This document shows, in pieces, positions 24,741 to 36,720 of a stretch of DNA of 64,000 nt. This DNA is from Sycobia sp. Sy_11. Its lineage: Eukaryota > Arthropoda > Insecta > Hymenoptera > Epichrysomallidae. The position numbers and the translations under genes are program-made. Below the pieces are notes generated by a model. That model saw only the letters and a program-made list of their open reading frames with translations. It was not told the DNA's origin and made no database searches. The number at the start of each line of letters is the position of its first letter. Positions within the stretch are counted from its first letter, which is position 1. The stretch lies in the NCBI GenBank assembly GCA_018907035.1, contig JACCIC010000098.1, positions 694,501 through 758,500 on the forward strand, read 5' to 3'.

Positions 24741-27264
24741 ACTGATTTTATTTTTGTTGAAATATCATACAAATCTTAAACAATTTGCCAATATAAGTAT
24801 AACACAACTTCTGTTTATACGACAGTTTGTACTGCTAAGTGCTAAGTGCTCTGCTGCTAGAGTCTATTCTCTAAAGTCTAACTGGTCTAACTTCCCTATT
24901 TTCATGAAGCGACAGTGTTGCTCAAATAGAACGAAAGTTACCGGCGTGGGAGGTTTAAATAGTTTAATTAGAAACACGCTATGAACTTACTATATCTTAC
25001 TTTTTCTTCTTTAAAATTAAATAGTTTTTAATATTAGAATATGATAATAAAAGTAAACTTCATAATCATTTTTTAAAACAGTTATGCGTGCGTATAACTT
25101 TTTTAAACTTATATAAATTTTCCTTTATATTGCATAGTTAATAAATTATAAACATCATCAATTTTTTATATTTATAAATATTATAGTCAGTTATATTAAT
25201 AAGAATTGAGTTCTTTTTTTATTTATAATAAATATATCATTTAAAAAACTATTTCATACCATTGTGTTCAAATGGATATTCCATATTGGTAATATCGTGA
25301 GTATATAATAAATAAACAACAACAGAAGCAAGACCTAAATATAAATATAATTTTAATAATAGTTTATTAATTATTTATAAAAATGCAATTCATTGTAATA
25401 AATAAGTGCTTCTTAAATAACAGAAAATACTTTAGGTAATTGTAAATTTATAACGGATGTTCAAACATATAAATAGCATATAACTTACTTACGTATAAAG
25501 TATAGATTTGCGTATACAGTCTAGAGTTATTCCAAAATTTTGAAAACTTTATATTATTACATGGCTTTGTAAGCTAAATTAATGTCAATAAAACTGCAAT
25601 ATTTAACAATTGATTTTGTTCGAACGTGTAAATATTGGCATGGTTCAAGGTTTTTCTGAACTTTCTCTCATATGCTAAAGAGCACACTTTTTTAGTGGCT
25701 TCTTGATTTTTATAATAAGTAACATTTGCGTAAAATATTATTTAATACTCTTTAAGTATTGTTAAGTAAATTTCAAATCTTGTAAGGTAACATGTAATTG
25801 GCACATGAATCAATGTTCAGAAATTTTTTTATATTTTCAAATAACTTTCAATTGATGATATTTTAAACGAATAAGGAAGTAAGCAATATTTACTATAGTA
25901 TTTATTATTAACAAAAAGCGCAGTTATAATTCGTTGAAATTCATCAACATTAAGTTTGGAGCAAAGTATGCCGATTAGGATAACATTTATGAAATTTATT
26001 AATAGGCTTAAAAAGCTATACATTTGATGTATAATATTTGTATAATGTTTGTGACATGTTCGTAAGTTTTGAAATTACACACGGAACATTTTGAGCTTCT
26101 CGCACTGGAAATTGCCGCTCGTTGTCAACAACTATAGCTTCATGAAAATACAGGGAAGAGTCCAATAATAGCGCATCGCACTTCAGTGATCTAGCTTCCC
26201 TTAGGAAGTGATGGAAACGTGGATCGGACAAACCGCAGCCGTATTACTGGTTTTCACTGTACAAAAGGATAGTGGAGTAGTATAAACGGGACCTTCGGGT
26301 TTGCTGGTGTATGTCTGTTGTTTTACAGCACGTAAAGATTTTCAGGATCAATCTAAACCAATCTAAACTCTAACCAATCTACATATTCGCCAGTGACAGC
26401 AGTTTTGGTTGTAATGCAAAATGCCGCATGAAGTTTAAATTCTGATTTAAGCATATTAAAGTGCAAAACTATTTTATATGCAGTAATTAATGTCATTCAA
26501 TTATTCATCAAAACATAATTAAGTGCATTATTTTCAAATTATATGTACTAAGTAGTGCAGAATATCGCATTGATCAATATACATAAAAACATTTAGAATT
26601 TTAATAAAAAATTAATTGTCATAAATCAATTATAAGCAATTAGATAATATAAAGATTATACATATATATGTTAGTATAATAAAATAGCACACATTTTCGA
26701 TAGAAGAAAATAACAGTCGATTTTAAAGCAGTATATTTCATTGATTCAGTATGAAAATTGAAATACTTGTATGCGAATCGGATGATTTCCAAATGAATAT
26801 ACGGTTTGCTGAGGTCTTAAAAGATGATTCGTTCCGTTCATTTCGTAGATAATATATGTTGAGATTTATTTATTTATTCTTTAATGAAATTAGCAAAATT
26901 ACCGTGTGTTTCAATAACATCGACAATGTTTCAATATGTTAAAATTATTTTTATACTAGTGACTAATTTTTACAATAATGTATTATAACAGCGCTATAGA
27001 ACATATCATACAGAAATTCTTTGATTTGTACCGCAATAATAATAACTTTATCTTTTACAATAACTCCAATTAAAACAATATAATAATATTTTTAGGTTTG
27101 TTGTTGTAGAACTAGAGTATATAGCATGTACTAATACCAAGTATTTATGTAAAGTACTTCACAGAAAATTAATAGAAAAATATGCACCAAGTCCATTGCT
27201 CAGTCATGACTGTTTAGAGATCAAAGCAAAAAATGGATATTCTGTAGAGATTAGTGAAGATATA
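24741..27264. other. AT-rich non-coding stretch
   Basis: The first ~250 bp should contain the mRpL49 promoter; no TATA is evident. The rest is AT-rich. A minus-strand open frame at 26016-26231 (SDPRFHHFLREARSLKCDAL) and a plus-strand frame with no ATG at about 27106-27285 look somewhat coding-like, but I cannot assign either. Confidence 0.5.
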
Positions 27265-27540
27265 TTACAAAAATTTTTTTAAATACACTATTGAAAAATT
27301 GAAAAACACAATCATCATTGCTTTGAATTTTGTTTCTCTAATTTTTGCTGTTTTGACTCTTGGCGAAGTTGGACTCTTACAGTGGATAGATTGGCGCTTT
27401 GTTTCAGGACCATATATAAAGAAACAAAATATGTCACATATTATTACCCTTTCTAATAAATTTGAGTCATTTTTAATCGCATTGAAAGTGTCAATAAAAT
27501 TTTTTGCGAGCTTCTTGTTATCCATGTAAGGATTTGAAGG
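27265..27540 (-). pseudogene. Mariner-like transposase fragment
   Basis: Minus-strand frame with FIDTFNAIKNDSNLLERVII, then IYGPETKRQS, KSPTSPRVKTAKIRE and KAMMIVFFN. This is the region around the first catalytic motif of mariner-type transposases, where families read TGDESW...DPETK..S.W.SP.SPR.KKAR. Here the motif has decayed to ICDIFC. No N- or C-terminal parts are recognisable around it, so it is an internal relic. Confidence 0.75.
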
Positions 27541-27639
27541 ACCAATTTTGCAAAAAAAATTTTTTGTAAAATTTGCCACATAAATTATTTGTATATTCCT
27601 ATAAATTCGGCTGACGGTCAGATCGAACAAAATTACTGG

Positions 27640-27641
<2 letters not shown>

Positions 27642-27699
<58 letters not shown>
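27642..27699. repeat. (TA)n microsatellite
   Basis: About 29 TA units, between the mariner fragment and the gypsy relic. Confidence 0.95.
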
Positions 27700-27700
<1 letters not shown>

Positions 27701-27984
27701 CTATACAGTTGTTTATATTTTGCTCAAAATGTCACGATACATAAGCAAAACTAATACTTAGTTCTGTAGAGAAATTAAAAAATCTTCATATATACTTGAA
27801 CTTTAGTTGCTATGTTTTTGTGACGATCTTCCAAACACCAACTATATAAAGAATAAGCTTCTTATATTCCGAACTTCTGAAAATTTCTATTTTATTGCAC
27901 CTAAAATATAAACCAGATGATTTTGTCTTTAAACCCAGTCTTTTTATAAACCCTACTCACCTTAATCCTCCGTGCTCCGGAGTT

Positions 27985-28210
27985 TCTTTTACGATCATCT
28001 TGATTCTATGCTGTATCTTTTCTAACTTCCCTTTCTCCAAAGATTCCTTCGCCAAGGCAGGTATTTTCCGTCGTTCAGAGACTATATGTCGTAAAAAGTG
28101 CGCGTGAGCGAATCTGTTAATTAATAAAGTTGTATGATTTTATCTACGTTTAATGCAAATCTTTATTTACCCCGTCATATACTCTCCTACAAAGTGGTGA
28201 CTCGGACCTA
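27985..28210 (+). repeat. 3' part of a 5' LTR plus primer-binding site of a gypsy relic
   Basis: The segment holds an AATAAA (about 28124) and ends CTACA at 28191, followed at once by AAGTGGTGACTCGGAC, in the position and form of a Ty3/gypsy primer-binding site. Gag-like sequence starts 60-70 bp later. The LTR's left end is not identifiable and I found no 3' partner. Confidence 0.5.
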
Positions 28211-28260
28211 ATTTCAAAATGATTTTGGCACTCACGTGGAGTGCGTGTGTGGACTAGATA

Positions 28261-28850
28261 GTGAAGATTCAAATAATGAGTTCTATGAACGAAAGTCCTG
28301 TCGGTGCGCACACGTTGCCAACAGCAAACAGTGCTTCTCAAATTGGCGATAGAAAGCCCTCTCCATTAAAGAAGTCTGCAGGACATTCAATGCAGGACGA
28401 GGTGTTAAATTCTTTGTGGATGTTGCGACTTATGAGCCAAACTCAATTTCTCCTGGCGTCACAAAACAATTTATTTTTGGACAGAATTGGAAATATTGCG
28501 GACCGTTGGAGATATATTCTGATTGCTCATGGTAAAATCAATGAGACGTGTGCGCCAGAAATTTGCGACACGCAGCTGCTTGTCGAACAACTTTCATCGA
28601 GTTTTAGTACAAAAATAACCGAGATTATCTCTTCTTGGTGGTAAGAGATTGTGACCATACGGCAGGAGCAGAATAGAAAATTTCCTTTTAATTCGTGCTC
28701 TCGATTACGATCAGGATCGTACTCTTATTTTCGGTCACATTCGACTCGGAGCAGGCATCCAACGTAAGTTGATGATATGTGCTACTACCATTACAAGTCC
28801 GGAAAAATACGCGTAGCTGTTGTCAATTATGTATATCGCAGAAAAAATTC
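28261..28850 (+). pseudogene. Ty3/gypsy gag remnant
   Basis: One open frame from about 28261 to 28644 includes FLLASQNNLFLDRIGNIADR and QLLVEQLSSSFSTKI, a pattern of insect gypsy-type Gag C-terminal regions. After a break, MCYYHYKSGK and then, in another frame, SCCQLC give a decayed zinc-knuckle-like C-x2-H-x-G motif. Multiple frameshifts and stops rule out function. It would have encoded the capsid/nucleocapsid polyprotein of the element whose LTR end lies just upstream. Confidence 0.65.
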
Positions 28851-28904
28851 AAGACCCTCGCTGATCGTGAGAAGTGATCTCTGCCCGACGTCTCGCTGCC
28901 AGTG

Positions 28905-29545
28905 CATAATCGATGCAGATTTTAAGATTCAATAATTGATCGACACTGTCAACGACGTGTCTATGAACCCTGTAAACGTCTTCGCGGACGACGAGACAAG
29001 TCCGAATAGAAATTGTTCGAAGCAAATAATAACACTATGCAACATACGCAACTATTCCCACGTCAATTAACCCTAGGCTATGACGTATTTTTTGTTGCAA
29101 TTTTATCGTTGCGGACGTCGAAAAACCGATAATCGGTATGGATTTTTTATACCATTATGGCTTCTTGATCGACATTCGACATAATCGTTTAGCTGATAGT
29201 ACGACTTTTCTATCCTCGACAGAGAAGACTGCAATTGATATGAATAACCGTATCAAAGTCATCGTGGATATCAGCAAATATTATCAATTTCTTGAAAAAT
29301 TTTCAGAGATCACGCGTCAGAAGGGCTGGATGGCCATTGGTAACATCAAACATACGAGAAAACATTATATACGAACGATATCTGGATCCACCGATATCCT
29401 GTAAGCCTAGAAGGCTTAAACTGGATAAATTAAATGAGGCTTTGCGCCAGTTTAATGAAATAATCCGTGCTGGCATTGCCCGGGCCTTCGATAGCCCCTG
29501 GGCTTTGCCGCAGCATGTGGTCGAGAAAAAAAAACAGCGAATGGA
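28905..29545 (+). pseudogene. Ty3/gypsy protease and 5' reverse-transcriptase remnant
   Basis: Near 28910-28975 the protease active-site region reads LIDTVNDVS, with DTG changed to DTV. After more breaks, VADVEKPIIGMDFLYHYGFL and IDIRHNRLADSTTFLS mark the end of protease and the linker. KPRRLKLDKLNEALRQFNEI, IIRAGIARAFDSPWALPQHV and VEKKK are the start of the RT fingers. The element stops there: no YxDD, RNase H or integrase is found. Frames break at 29404. Confidence 0.85.
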
Positions 29546-29559
29546 GATTGTGCGCAAAC

Positions 29560-32076
29560 TATCGACTTTTGAATGCTTGGACTATATATTGATATTTATA
29601 CATCTATTGTTTTGATCACGCAAAGTGTCGATATTAGTTTCTCTGATTTAGGTAAGATTATAATATTGCTTCTACTTCTTGAGCATCATTACTTTTAAAT
29701 TTATGTCACCATAGCTCGCGATACTATTAATGTACCAGGCTAAACTTCTGACTAATTAGTAATTTTAAGTCCTAAACATCCTAAAAAAAATTCTTGATTG
29801 GCAACACAGAGTGGAGGAGGAGAGAATATGAATATCAATTTCATTCGAATAATTTCTATTAAATACCAGACATTTATTTTGTTATTTCAATACTATTACA
29901 TCTTACTATTTTAACTTTAATTTCTATTTTTCTAGTTTCTAGATTGATTATGATATTTAATTATACAATTGTATATATTTTGAGCCATACAGGATTATAG
30001 CGCCAAGGGCTAACAAACTTGAATCGACCAATCAAGTAATTATTCCGATTCCCATTTTCTCCTTGCTCCTTTCATAATCATCGCCTATTTTGCCTTTGGA
30101 TATTAACTTACAAGCTATTGTATTTAATCAATTTTTCCAATTCCCCAATATATTGTGAACTTAGCCAGTAGATCCAGCTTCTCCTCCCATTGGTATTACA
30201 CAGCTTTATTATTTATCATCTCGCTTTCTGATATTCGATTGAAGACGGTGTATATAGACATGTGTAAACGACGGCAAAAGACATGATCAGATCATCTTGT
30301 CGTTGTATGTATATGTGTGTCTCCATGTCTACATGCTCGAGTCGGATTTCACAATTTACAGTCTATGCTTTCATTAATTCCATAATTATCAGGTAAATTA
30401 TAATTGTTCATTATAAAAGAAAACTCGCTAAATAACCGTTTTTTTTCACCATTAAAGTATAAAAATTGTTATATTGTGAAAAAGTTACACAGCAAAAAAA
30501 AATATTCTCGTTGGAAAATTAACCCATTAAAAATGAATAGTTTCCACATATTTCTATTTCTCCGTGTGACGTTAGTCATCGAGATGAAGTTGGAAATGAT
30601 TCTCCTACATTAAGCTCGAGCTTTTAATAAAAATGAAAGAATGTTACTCAGAAAAAGCTAGCTCCGCGAAATGAGGGGCGATGAATCAGACTTAAACTCA
30701 TGTACAAAACGGAAATATAACGATGAGACATTTATGACATTCAGGAGAGGTATTTTGCTTGCAAAACTTGTATTACAAAAGATAGTTGGCGCGGGTGTAT
30801 CTGTAGTTGAATAACTTAGTTCAATATAGCATTTTCGTTTTTTGACCAAATCTTATATTTAAATAAGATAACTATATTGTAGATATTATTTTTTCATAAT
30901 ATATTACAAATTTTAACTTATATAAAAGTTATATGATAAAGTATAATTGATTCTTTGGGAAACGGACCCGTTTTTATTTTCGACGTATTATAGGTTTAAG
31001 AAATAATCACTATACTGTAACATGCCTCATTGTGCTTTTCCGGGTGTAACAATGTGTCGCAAACTAGTTATATTTTTTATCATTTATGACTGTATCAGCA
31101 TTTTCATTTATCCGACTATCTTAAAAGTCATTTGTAGTACTTGTGATAGAAGTTTTATTTTCGTGTCGAATCGTTCAAAACGAAGAAATTTTCGGTGCTT
31201 TCAATATAAAAGATTTTTCTACACCACTCGAATATCGCTACGTTTTAAATATTCATATACTCGAATGACTTGATTAAAATTACAAATTGCGTGCAAAGTT
31301 GACAGGGATTTTAATTTTAAAATTTGAATTAAGTAGAATTTTACATAAAGAAATCGTATTGTTTATAATAATGAAAGATTGTTTCATTTTAAAATATATA
31401 GAAAGGTACTTCAATGCCATTATGTATACAAATAAACAACCCAATATACTGTCATACATAAATTATACTTTTATTCTACGTATATTTTGTTGTTTTGTTT
31501 GAAAAATTATTTCCATTTGAAATATTGTTTCCTTTGAAAAATTAAGTTTGTATAACTAATTTTTTGTTTAACTTTTTATTTAAAAACCTCTTAGCCAGCT
31601 TATTAAAAAACAATTTTAAAGCTATATTCACATTCGTAAGTAAAATATGTTTACATGAATTTCTTTGAAACTTCGATAAGGACATTAATTTCAGTTTCTT
31701 TTATATAGTGCAAAAATTTCGGCATTTTTCCGTATTCAGGATATTTTTGAAGAAATAAAGGCTTCAAAGTTTTTATTTTTACATTCGAATCCTAATACAA
31801 GGTGCCTTCGCTGAAACGTGCATTCAGTTTTATTGTTAAAAAACTCTTCTATTTACTTTTTTTTTAAATAGTTCTGCACTTTATGTCAATTATCATTTGA
31901 CTTTTTTAAACCCGTCTGCAGGGTCGTTTTAGAATACCAGCCAATCGAAGTCTGGCATGCTACCGTCAAATAATAGCGACAGGTGTACAGTTGAACCTGC
32001 CGACGAGTTTTAGAAAGTGACGTGGTGGGGGCGCGTTTTCGAACATCTGTACATTGTAAGCGGTGTTCATCGACGG

Positions 32077-32079
<3 letters not shown>
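29560..32079. other. Non-coding stretch
   Basis: No recognisable gene or element. AT-rich throughout, with a slightly more complex part at 29990-30400. Open frames are short and unassignable. Confidence 0.5.

Positions 32080-32132
<53 letters not shown>
32080..32132. repeat. (TA)n microsatellite
   Basis: About 26 TA units, preceded by about 170 bp of GC-richer sequence. Confidence 0.95.
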
Positions 32133-32135
<3 letters not shown>

Positions 32136-32603
32136 AACGGAACTGTTTAAATATAAGACAGGATATATGCTTTAACTTGGAGTTGATTACGACGATGCGA
32201 TTGCGACCGATGCTGGAGCGTCATTGAACAATTATGTCCCGAAGATAAAGCAGTGAAATTGGTTATTTCTTTAATGCTTTCAATAACAAATAAAGAATCA
32301 TTGAAATTCAACGAAATTCAGTTTTCCCGTGTAAAATAGGATGCTCATTTCGAGCACGATCTTAGCTTTTATATAATTGGATTTATTTGGATATTTATGT
32401 ATTTAAGAATATAATTTTGATTTAAGCGATCGCGCTGTCTGAACTCCTGTATAAGTGAATAGATGGAAAATGAAAGAACTGATTTTTTTCATCAACGTTT
32501 CGATTTATTGACTAAAATGCCCTTTTTCAAGGCACATTCTTAAATTATATGCAGTACGCTACATATCAAGTGCTATAATTATAGAGTCGTACAATAGTAC
32601 ATT

Positions 32604-32644
32604 GTGACACAAGGGAGCAAAATAGCTTTGCTCCCGTGTGTCAC
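32604..32644. repeat. 18-bp stem hairpin
   Basis: GTGACACAAGGGAGCAAA pairs with TTTGCTCCCGTGTGTCAC (17 of 18) around a 5-nt loop ATAGC; outer TAGTA sequences partly extend the symmetry. The GGGAGCAAAATA part recurs in reverse at about 33502-33514 (TATTTTGCTCCCT), linking it to the palindromes at 33.4 kb. Confidence 0.85.
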
Positions 32645-33001
32645 ATACTATTTTCCCATACGAGGGCACTTTTTGTTTCTCAAAGAACTGCACAAAAAAT
32701 TGAACGGCAAACTCACAGAATTAAAGAATGTTAACTCCCCCCCTCCATGTGTTAGCCATGCTTAGATAGAGCAAGCAGGTATAAAATCTAAAGGTCCAAA
32801 TAATACTCGCTCTGAAATAAGTTGCCCTAACATAAAATGTAATTCGTTGGGTTTAAAAAAAAAAGAATATTATCGGTTTTTTCTTAAGGTTATACGTGCA
32901 ATTTATTTGAATTGAATAAAATTAAATTAAATAATTTCCTCTTATTTGGAAATTAATATAGTATGTTAAGAAGAGATGTAGGAATGGGTGGTGGGGGTGC
33001 A

Positions 33002-33043
33002 GGGGGTGAAACCCCCGCCGGTGGCTGGGGGGCGGAGCCCCCC
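33002..33043. repeat. Two tandem GC hairpins in AT-rich DNA
   Basis: GGGGG-TGAAA-CCCCC at 33002-33016 and GGGGGGC-GGA-GCCCCCC at 33027-33043, followed by TTTT. They follow further G runs (GGGTGGTGGGGGTGC). The pattern is unlike the surrounding ~75% AT sequence. Confidence 0.9.
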
Positions 33044-33408
33044 TTTTCTATAAATAAATAAGACTAATCAATTGAAGATTATAAGTTTGTTAATAATCTA
33101 CGCTCAAATTAAAATTTTTAAATATTTAATAGCATAATAAATATAATTTTAAATGAAAACTAATTTAAAAAAAGGTATAGATAATTTTTAATACTTAAAA
33201 AACATAAAAATTTTTATAATAAATTTTAGATAGAATAAAAATCTTATTTCATTTTAAAATCTTGAATACCTAACTCAATGTGCAAAAAAAAGGTCGAACC
33301 CGCGGTCGACTGGCGCATATACTCGTAAGTCTAAACATCGTAAATGCCAGATGTTGCACAGGCACGGAAAACTGAGAATCTTACCGGACTACACGGTTCC
33401 GTTCATTC

Positions 33409-33500
33409 ACTTTTCCTCCCAAGGGAGGAAAAGTAAAATGCTGCTTTCTGATTGGTCGGGAAACGGTCATAAACACTTTTCCTCCCTAGGGAGGAAAAGT
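33409..33500. repeat. Pair of 26-bp palindromes
   Basis: 33409-33434 and 33475-33500 each consist of ACTTTTCCTCCC, two central bases, then GGGAGGAAAAGT. The second is a perfect palindrome (centre TA). The spacing is 66 bp start to start. Degenerate relatives follow (TTTTGCTCCCTCTAG and TTTTGCGCCCCGAGTGCGGG). No coding is implied. Confidence 0.9.
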
Positions 33501-34299
33501 AGTATTTTGCTCCCTCTAGACAGCTGCAGAAAATCGTATTTTGCGCCCCGAGTGCGGGAAAATAACTTGTATATTTAATATTTAATTTACATAAGTACTG
33601 TGTTCTTATATAATACATATAACTTAAACGTCAATTAATGATTTTTTAAATTTATATATTATAAAATATAAATAAATACATAAAAAAAAACTTGTTTGAA
33701 AATTAAATCTGTTTATATATATATAATAAAAGTAAAAAAAATTAGTTCTCATTATCCTTAAATTTATATAGAACCTAGTTAGTTGTCGCATATGATGTTT
33801 ATTTATTTTGTCATATACAGAATTTATTATAATATAAGTAAAGAAGTTTATCCTGTAAAAAATTGTTCTAAAATCACTATATATAATCAAGGATAATTAC
33901 TATACCAAACTGACCAATATATAAAATAAACGTCAGAGAGTTGCATTATTATCATTGTGGTACAATATTTCCCTAACAGATGGAGGCACGAGTGACTTAC
34001 GATCACTGTATGTATTCTTTAATAATTTTAGTTTCGTAGGTACATTAAAAGAAACAATTGTAAAATTACGAACCACGTAGTAAATTTAATAACATATTTT
34101 AGTAATTTTATATGTATACAAATGAATTATTTGAGTTTATTACTATTTTGTGAATTAAATGGAAATCTAGATAGGGACGAAGAATAAAAATTAGTATAAT
34201 AAGATGATCTTATAAACATATAACAAATTGTAGGCCGAGGCAGATACCTCTTTCCTTCAAAACGAAGAAAATTCGTATCTAAAAACAGAGCCTTGGACT

Positions 34300-34569
34300 T
34301 CAGTCTATATAAATTAACGTAGCCAACTCTTAAGCAAATCTTCATTTTATTCATTCATTAAATAAATCTTTTTTTCCCTTCAATTGTTTAATAATCCCGA
34401 GCTAGTGGAGGAAACTCCAGGTTCGAAACCAGTCAAGTTACTTTCGAAGGCACACAGGCGTATATATGAGAAGATATACGTGTGCATTTCGAATTAAGTT
34501 AATGTGCTAAAAAGGGTGAAAATGCCTAGACGTCACATCAACTTAAAATTTTGGGGGCTCAGCCGGGAT
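34300..34569 (+). repeat. LTR end and primer-binding site of a second LTR-type element
   Basis: TCTATATAAATTAACG (possible TATA), AATAAATC near 34361 and a leader lie before TGGGGGCTCAGCCGGGAT at 34552-34569. That last sequence has the form of a proline-tRNA-type primer-binding site. LTR borders are not defined and no 3' copy was found, so the LTR call is inference. Confidence 0.45.
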
Positions 34570-34898
34570 CGTTTGCACTAGGCATTAAGCAATTGAAGTA
34601 AAAACAATAATAAATAATAAACTACAACAAATAATAAACTAATACTTCTAATAAAAAAAAAACAAAACATAAAAAATCACAAAGTAAACAATAAAATACA
34701 TATACAAATAATAATATATAAAAAAAAATATATATATACACATATATAGTGAAAAATATATATATATACGAACAATACAATATATAAAAATAATAATAAT
34801 ATATACATATATATAAAATAAATAAATAAAATAAAAAAAAAATAATAAAAAAAGATATATATATATATATATATACATACATATACGAAATAAAATAA

Positions 34899-35402
34899 AT
34901 GATACCAATACTAGACTCCGACGGAATAAATATCTATACAGACACTAGGTTACAACGCCTAGAACAAAATATTGATGCATTAATCGGCAATGATCATGAC
35001 CGTTGGGAATGTGGCAACTATTTAGAGAAAAGAATAGACCAATTGGAAAGGGGTTTGATTACAGAACAATCCGAAAATAAACAATTGCAAGATACGATAT
35101 TGCAAATATATTCTCTGCTCGCAGAAGAGCAGGACGAATTAAAAAATTCAGATAGAAGAGACCAACAAATTATAACCTTAATAAAGGAAAAGCAAAGAGA
35201 TGAAAGAAATTTACAAACAATTATCGCTACAATTATAAAGGCTACAATAAGCCTACACAAATTATCCAAAAAGGAGAACACGGAAACTCTAGAAAACTTA
35301 GAAAAGGCGTTTAAACAACTTTCCTTGACGGAAGAAACCTCCCAACGAGACCTGGGATTAAAGAATCGAAAAATTAATAAATATTTTATACAAATCCTTT
35401 AA
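34899..35402 (+). CDS. Gag-like coiled-coil ORF of a retroelement, 167 aa
   Basis: Intact 167-codon frame from ATG 34899, about 330 bp after the primer-binding-site-like sequence. The product is acidic/basic, Gln/Glu/Lys-rich and predicted helical; LERGLITEQSENKQLQDTIL and similar stretches show heptad-like spacing of Leu/Ile, so a coiled coil is likely. No catalytic motif, signal peptide or membrane segment. Its position after an LTR/PBS-like leader suggests the N-terminal part of a Gag. A host gene exon is less likely because there is no splice context. Family not recognised. Confidence 0.45.
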   Translation: MIPILDSDGINIYTDTRLQRLEQNIDALIGNDHDRWECGNYLEKRIDQLERGLITEQSENKQLQDTILQIYSLLAEEQDELKNSDRRDQQIITLIKEKQRDERNLQTIIATIIKATISLHKLSKKENTETLENLEKAFKQLSLTEETSQRDLGLKNRKINKYFIQIL

Positions 35403-35799
35403 CAAAAAAAGAGAGAGAGAACGTAACAAATGAACGTAACAAATCATCAAAAATCATAAATAGAGATGCTACAAATAAACAAATGAATTATCGTTAACAA
35501 ATCAATGACTCAACCTCACCATTCGAAGAAATTTAAATTAATACGACCAAGCACGAAAACCTCTGAGCTACAAACGATAGCCATGCGCAACTGCCTCTCG
35601 GTCAGAAATTAAAATTAATACAAAAATTTATGAAACGATATTACTAATCAATATATATCTCGTAACGCACAATTTACGAACAAATATATATTAAAATAAA
35701 ATTATTAGACAGGTGAAGGTTGAGGAAACAATTAAAATTAATCAATTAAACGAAACAATTGGAAAAACAGAGAGAGAAAATCTAAACATTTAAAATTTA

Positions 35800-36540
35800 A
35801 ACATTTAATCATCCTTCACCACAAACCAATATATACGGTACAACTCTACGAAGCAGGAATCCCGATGTACAGAGAAAGCAACGTGGATGGGACTTAGCAG
35901 ACTTATAGTAAAAAGGGAAACAAGATAATGAACAGACCATTCTAATAAAATTACTTTCCATGCGCAATCCCACCCGTAATTTTAGGTATACAAGTACGTT
36001 TCCAGCGTAGATGGCTGAGGCAGAATTTCCCATCCATTATTCTATAAATAGTTTTGGACCTAAGCCGCAACATGTGCCAAAGCATTATCGTAATAAAAAA
36101 TGACGAACTCATATTGATCTCATATTCTGGTCGTTTTTCCTGTAATGCGCTCGCTTCAACGAATAAGTTGGGTTTTATACAATGTATTTCGATGGTTTGA
36201 CCAATCGGAAGCAGTTTGTAGTATATAAAACCCTTTTGATGCAACCATATGCAGAGCATGACTTTATTTATATGAATATTTCGCTTCGGTGTCGATTGGG
36301 TTGGCTCTCCGGACTTTGTATGCGATTTTCAGCGTTTAGGTTTATCATGATAAATCGATCTGTGGTCACCAGTGACAATATGATGTTAAAATGATTTATT
36401 TTTATACTGCTGTAGCAACATAGGACATGCAGAATCGCCGTTCGATTTCTTTCCAAGTTTCCAATCTTTTGAACGAATCCCAATGCTTTTAGGCGCAGGG
36501 AAGCGGCTTGTTTCGTGACGCCCAATGATGCAGCAAGTTA
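35800..36540 (-). pseudogene. Mariner transposase relic
   Basis: Minus strand. It opens with GVTKQAASLRLKALGFVQKI (end of the HTH region), decays, then shows MLCIWLHQKGFIYYKLLPIG, QTIEIHC and ALQEKRPEYE. In another frame come YDNALAHVAA, VQNYL and NNGWEILPQPS, corresponding to the HDNA...H motif and the region before the last catalytic aspartate. At least three frameshifts and several stops. The N-terminal third is missing. It interrupts the retroelement sequence that flanks it on both sides. Confidence 0.85.
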
Positions 36541-36564
36541 AATAAAAATACGATTTTACACATA

Positions 36565-36720
36565 CACACCTAAATGGATAAAACCTAAAACAATTATTCT
36601 AAAAGAACTCAATAGAGATACTACGGAAAATGAACTTAGACAAAATCTCATGAATCTAAAACTGAATAACATCGAATTGACTAAAGTCAAACACTTAACT
36701 ATGAAATGGGCAAATTACTG
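36565..36720 (+). pseudogene. PRE_C2HC-like gag fragment
   Basis: Frame reading WIKPKTIILKELNRDTTENE then LRQNLMNLKLNNIELTKVKH. Its spacing (I-L-x-x-L-x-x-D/T-x-x-x-E-I/L, then a helix and a beta strand) resembles the PRE_C2HC domain that precedes zinc knuckles in insect retroelement ORF1/Gag proteins. It stops after LTMKWANY. Together with 34899-35402 it may be one element split by the mariner insertion. Confidence 0.4.

Noticed and set aside
26016..26231. Minus-strand frame SDPRFHHFLREARSLKCDAL
   Set aside because: Good composition but no identifiable homologue or splice context; kept only as an unassigned note.
27106..27285. 60-codon open plus-strand stretch without ATG (ELEYIACTNTKYLCKVLHRK)
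   Set aside because: Looks coding-like but matches no family and lacks partner exons; it lies just beyond a minus-strand mariner relic and may be chance.
31022..31273. Possible THAP-type zinc finger start (MPHCAFPG)
   Set aside because: Only the first residues resemble a THAP motif; the second cysteine needs a frameshift and the C2-H pair is absent.
34400..34440. tRNA T-arm-like CCAGGTTCGAAACCAG
   Set aside because: No acceptor, D or anticodon arm around it; sits in the putative LTR.
34622..34908. Overlapping Tyr/Phe/Ile-rich minus-strand frames
   Set aside because: Purely AT-rich composition; antisense to the leader of the retroelement ORF at 34899.
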